A stretch of 64,000 nucleotides of DNA from Odobenus rosmarus divergens (taxonomy: Eukaryota > Chordata > Mammalia > Carnivora > Odobenidae), in contig NW_004451414.1 of the NCBI RefSeq assembly GCF_000321225.1, positions 160,291-224,290 on the forward strand, written 5' to 3'. A model generated the notes under the pieces. The model was not told the origin of the DNA. It did no database searches and saw nothing but the letters and a program-made list of their open reading frames with translations. Below are positions 60,350 through 64,000 of this stretch, piece by piece. The position numbers were made by a program, and so were the translations under genes. The stretch's first letter is position 1. Every line of letters starts with the position of its first letter.

Positions 60350-61710
60350 TCAACTATGTTTTCAAATATTTTTTTATTCTAGATACATTTAAGTAATGTT
60401 CTTTTTTTTCTAATTATATTTTAAAGGGTAATTAGATGTCAACCTTTAATTTTTCTGAAGGTTTTACAAGGAAACTGTGTGCAGGACATAAATTAATTGG
60501 CGAGTAACTCCCACATTGGATGTCCTCAGCTTGTTTCTAGAGGTGTAAGGAAGTGAACATGGAGACTGAAATTCCCAAAACCAAGCTAATTTTTTCAAAT
60601 TGGTCATGACTCTTGAATTTCATTTAAGATTTTATCACCTTTCCTCTAGAGGCAATGTCTGCTGTGAGCATTCCCTATGGGCATGCATCATTGGAAAATT
60701 AAAAAGCATATTTAAATGCAACTTATGCTACAAAAATGCTGGCAATGCCCCAGAGCTGACTATGTGTGCTATTAGATATCGGAGAATTTACTTTGCCTGT
60801 GGCAAAGAATTCTCAGTAATTCCCTTCCTGGATAAAATTAGGGCATTGGCAGAGAAGTGAACTTCATCACACAAGCCACAAGTTCCCATTTTTCACCATA
60901 AATGTGTTCCTCGAACCCATGTTGGGAAGCAAAAAGATTAAAAATAGATTTTTTGCTTTTATGCAGTTTAACACTGCAGTTACCTATTCCCGTGAGTAAT
61001 ATTTATACACTGGTTAGGTAGAATATTGACTGGGGCTCTCTTCTGGAACCAAGAGAGAATAAAACAAGTAGACTCTAACACAGGCTATGTCTCTCAGTAA
61101 CTAACGCAGTAGAAAATCGAGTTCAAAGAAACCTATGGTATCTACGGTACCATTTCCCTTTTCAGAACCTATGGAAGATAGTCCTATCTGCTCTTGTCAT
61201 TTTTTCCTGCTTTACCTAAATTCAACCTTAGAATCTTAATACTGAACTCCAGGTGGTCACTAGCATTCATTTGGAATTGTTACCAGTATTTGGCCTATTT
61301 AGTGTTGGCCTAACATCTTACACTTGGGGTGTTGGCCTCTATGGCTACAACCAGGGAGCAAGTGTTCACCTGGTGACATCACCTTAAATTGCAGCCATAA
61401 CCCCAAGAGAAGGAATCCAACATTTTAAAGCCTAATTCAGTAGTTCAGGTCTACAAAATAGTGGCAAACATAGGCTATTAAAAATAGTGGCTTGTACGAA
61501 ACTTCTATCTCTAAAATCCCCCAACTCATGTCATCATGGGGTATTTTAAATAGTTTAACCCAATCGTTATGTAGATGGGCCAAATAATTCAGTTCAGCCA
61601 GATCTATTTACTTCAGCAGGTAGTTACCAAGATCCTGATAGTGTATACATATAGCACATTAGTAGATTTTGGGGACTTTAAAAAATTTTTGCTTTAATAC
61701 TTGTGCTCAA
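60350..61710. other. Repeat-poor tract, no gene supported
   Basis: An 86-residue frame at 60600-60860 is open but has no recognised domain. No repeat is identified over about 1.3 kb. Confidence 0.4.
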
Positions 61711-61714
61711 AGTA

Positions 61715-62652
61715 TCAAAAAGTTATATAGAGATGACCCAGATGTTAGAGTTAGCAGACAAGGAATTTAAAGGACCAATTATAAATACATTCAATAAAGG
61801 AAATTATACATAAGGAATGAAGATATGTGGAAAATAAACAGAAAAATGAACACAAATAACCAAATCAGAATTTTAGAATTAAAAGTATAATATCAGAGAT
61901 GAAAAGTTTACCAGATAAGCTTAATAGATTGGAGACAAAAATATTTGGATAAATAATGGCCAAGAATTTTCCAATTTTGATGAAAATACAAACTTAGATA
62001 CTTGAAGTTCTGTGAACCAAAATGGAAATAAATTCAAAGAAAATCAGAGTCAAATAGTGAAAACCAAAGATGAAGAGGTAATCTTTAAAGAAGCCAGAGA
62101 ACATCAATATGTTCACAGAAGAAAAATACATGTATGAATGATGGCTTATTTCCTATAAATAATGGAACTGATAGAAGCCAAAAGACAACAAAGAGAAAAA
62201 ATATTATCAGCACAGAAATCTATCCACAGAGAAAATATTTTAAAAGGAAAGAATAATAAAACATAAGCGAACTCACTGACATATTATACTAACTTAAATG
62301 CTACACGAAGTTATTCAGGCTGAAAGAAATCAATGTACGGAACCTCAGATCTACAAGAAGGACTGAAAACATCAGAAATGCAAGTAAGCATGTAAATATA
62401 AAATATTATACTTTTCTCCACTGGTTTTTTTTTAAAGGCTTTGAATATTTACAGAAAATGTTGCAACATTGTACTGTAAGGTTTAGATGTGTATGTAACA
62501 TAGCAGCACAAATGATGGGGTAGAAGGTCAAATGACGGTATACTACTGAATATTCACATTCCCTCTATATAGGTTGTGATGAGTTGGGGATATATGCTCC
62601 TAGAGCAGCCAAGAGAAGCAAATACAAAAAGGTGTAATTCAAAAGCCGAAAG
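61715..62652 (+). repeat. Old L1/HAL1-type ORF1 and inter-ORF region, sense
   Basis: cccagatgttagagttagca, gacaaggaatttaaaggacc, atcagagatgaaaagtttac, gccaagaattttccaatttt, gtgaaaaccaaagatgaaga, gaaggactgaaaacatcag and gatgagttggggatatatgc follow old L1/HAL1 ORF1 and its downstream region in order. Frames are broken. Confidence 0.6.
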
Positions 62653-62653
62653 A

Positions 62654-63112
62654 GGTATTACGGGTTGAATTTTGTCCCTCTAAAAAACATACATTAAAAT
62701 TCTAGTCCTCAGGACCTCATAACAGGACCTCATTTGGAGGTACAGTCTTTAGGGCTGTAATCAAGTTAAAAAGAGATTAAAATGAGCCTAAATCCGGGGC
62801 GCCTGGGTGGCTCAGTTGGTTAAGCGAGTGCCTTCGGCTCAGGTCATGATCCTGGAGTCCCAGGATGGAGTCCCACATCGGGCTCCCTGCTCAGCGGGTA
62901 GTCTGCTTCTCCTTCTGACCCTCTTCCTTCTCGTGCTCTCTATTTCTCATTCTCTCTCTCTCAAATAAATAAATAAAATCTTTAAAAAAAAAATGAGCCT
63001 AAATCCAACAGAATTGGTATCCTTATAAAAGGGGAAATTCGGAGACAGCCTGGGATACAGGAAGAAAGCGGTATCAAATGGAGATGGCCATCTATAAGCA
63101 TTTTCAGAAAAC
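62654..63112 (+). mobile_element. MaLR LTR 5' part, sense, split by a Can-SINE
   Basis: acgggttgaattttgtccct, ggtacagtctttagggctgt and aatcaagttaaaaagag lie before the SINE; ggtatccttataaaagggga and gatggccatctataagc lie after it. Together they match the 5' two thirds of an MLT1-type LTR. Confidence 0.7.
62796..62989 (+). mobile_element. Can-SINE, sense, inside a MaLR LTR
   Basis: ggggcgcctgggtggctcag, gtgccttcggctcaggtcat, a TC-rich tract and aaataaataaaatcttt are present. The perfect 17-bp repeat aaaatgagcctaaatcc lies at 62779-62795 and 62990-63006. Confidence 0.98.
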
Positions 63113-63114
63113 AG

Positions 63115-63645
63115 CAAAGACAAGCATGTTATAGAAACCGAAGAGCTGATTTTATAACTTACTATAAATATTCAAAGGACATAGAATAGCCCCAACAGTC
63201 TTGGAAGAAAAAAACTGAAGGACTTCATCACGACTTTAAATCTTTGCATAAAGCTACAGTAATCAAGTTGATATTGACCTAATAACAGGCAAACAGATCA
63301 ATGGAACCTAGGAGAGTACAGAAATAGACCATTCTTACATGGTCCGTTCATTACCCAGGAAGACATCAAGGTTACTTAATAACTTGGAAAAAGGAAAGTA
63401 TTTCTAACAAAATGATGCTGTAACAACTAAATATCTACCTAAAAAATTAACCGTAAACTCTATCACACAAATATATTAAGATGGACCATAAACCTAATCA
63501 CAAAAGTGAAAACAATAAAGCTTTTAGAATAAAGCACAGAACACTACTGGTGGTCTGGAGTTAGGCAAATATCTCCTAAACAAGACATAAAGCAATAATC
63601 ATAAAAGAAAAAAAGTGATACTTTAGACTCATAATGAATAGTGTC
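63115..63645 (+). repeat. Old L1M-type ORF2 fragment, sense
   Basis: ccccaacagtcttggaagaa, agctacagtaatcaagttga, aacaggcaaacagatcaatg, aaactctatcacacaaatat and aataaagcttttagaataaa are ORF2 words from the segment after the reverse transcriptase. The earlier part of ORF2 is missing relative to the ORF1 piece at 61715. Confidence 0.58.
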
Positions 63646-63653
63646 TGCTCATT

Positions 63654-64000
63654 GGGGCAGAACAAGATGGCGGAGGAGTAGGAGACCTGGATTTCATCTG
63701 GTCCCAGGAATTCAGCTGGATAGGGATCAAACCGTTCTGAACACCTACGAACTCAACAGGAGATCGAAGAGAAGAATAGCAACAACTCTCTGAACCGAAA
63801 TGCGACCACTTTCTGGAAGGTAGGACATGCGGAGAACTGAATCCGAGGCGATACTCGGGAGGATAGACGGTGGGGGAGGGGGCCTCCATCGGCTGCTTCT
63901 GGCAAGTGCTAGAGCCGCGGAGCACAAAATCGGAACTTTTAGAAGTCGGCTCCGCTGAGGGACGTCGCTCCAGTGGCTAAGCTGGGGGTGGAACCCTCGC
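63654..64000 (+). mobile_element. Young LINE-1 5'UTR, running off the window
   Basis: It starts ggggcagaacaagatggcgg, the intact form of the 5' end seen decayed at 5257 and 8772. It holds 20 CpG dinucleotides in 347 bases, against 2 and 5 in equal lengths of those older copies, so it has had little time for methylation-driven decay. Copies with a complete 5' end are usually full length. ORF1 and ORF2 would lie to the right, outside the window. The small minus-strand frames at 63629-63927 are not genes. Confidence 0.86.
63663..63673 (+). promoter_or_regulatory. YY1-type site at the L1 5' end
   Basis: caagatggcgg matches the YY1 core (AAGATGGCGG). It sits about 10 bases from the L1 start, the position at which YY1 directs correct transcription start in primate L1 promoters. 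Use here is inferred by analogy. Confidence 0.6.

Noticed and set aside
63654..64000. CpG-rich segment considered as a gene promoter CpG island
   Set aside because: Its start matches the 5' ends of L1 copies A and B, so it is an L1 promoter rather than a host gene promoter.

Overview
This is a mammalian nuclear window with no protein-coding gene, rRNA gene or functional tRNA gene that I can support. It is a stack of retrotransposon insertions separated by AT-rich DNA without recognisable features. The host is a carnivoran: there are thirteen tRNA-Lys-derived Can-SINEs with the head gcctgggtggctcag and the tail aaataaataaaatctt, and several carnivoran LINE-1 3' ends. The SINE consensus (ctgccttcggctcaggtcatgatcctgg and a TC-rich 3' part) looks caniform, probably arctoid (bear, seal or mustelid-like), rather than feline. 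The species is an inference.

Layout. 1-4.3 kb: three Can-SINEs, MIR and L2 remnants. 4.3-12 kb: a plus-strand L1 pile-up, with an old L1M 5' part, two head-to-tail 5'UTR+ORF1 half-L1 copies, a younger L1 3' end inserted inside the first, and an old L1M 3' part. 12-20.9 kb: sparse DNA with one Can-SINE, one young antisense L1 3' end, two MaLR LTRs and MIR pieces. 20.9-25.3 kb: a 4.4-kb decayed L1 ORF2 plus 3'UTR, itself hit by a SINE and a tail-only insertion. 25.3-32.3 kb: SINEs, MIR and a long antisense L2. 32.3-39.6 kb: antisense L1 fragments of several ages, one sense L1 insertion and a 740-base assembly gap that lies inside a young antisense L1. 39.6-47.3 kb: old L1 in both orientations and a MER5-like piece near MIR. 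47.3-61.7 kb: L2, MIR, MaLR, an L1M 3' region, SINEs and the longest repeat-poor tracts. 61.7-64 kb: L1/HAL1-like remnants holding a MaLR LTR that holds a Can-SINE, then the CpG-rich 5'UTR of a young L1 that runs off the right edge.

The open reading frames are short, overlapping and mostly fall in repeats or hydrophobic AT-rich frames, so I call none of them a gene. The most interesting points are the young L1 promoter at the edge, a doubled L1 3'UTR shared by two insertions but absent from a third, a 169-residue frame that runs across an ORF1/ORF2 insertion junction, head-to-tail half-L1 copies, a tail-only retroinsertion with target-site duplications, and one unrecognised GC-richer segment near 56 kb. 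I found no evidence of a new multi-gene system. Repeat family names come from recognising consensus features by eye; no repeat-library search was run.
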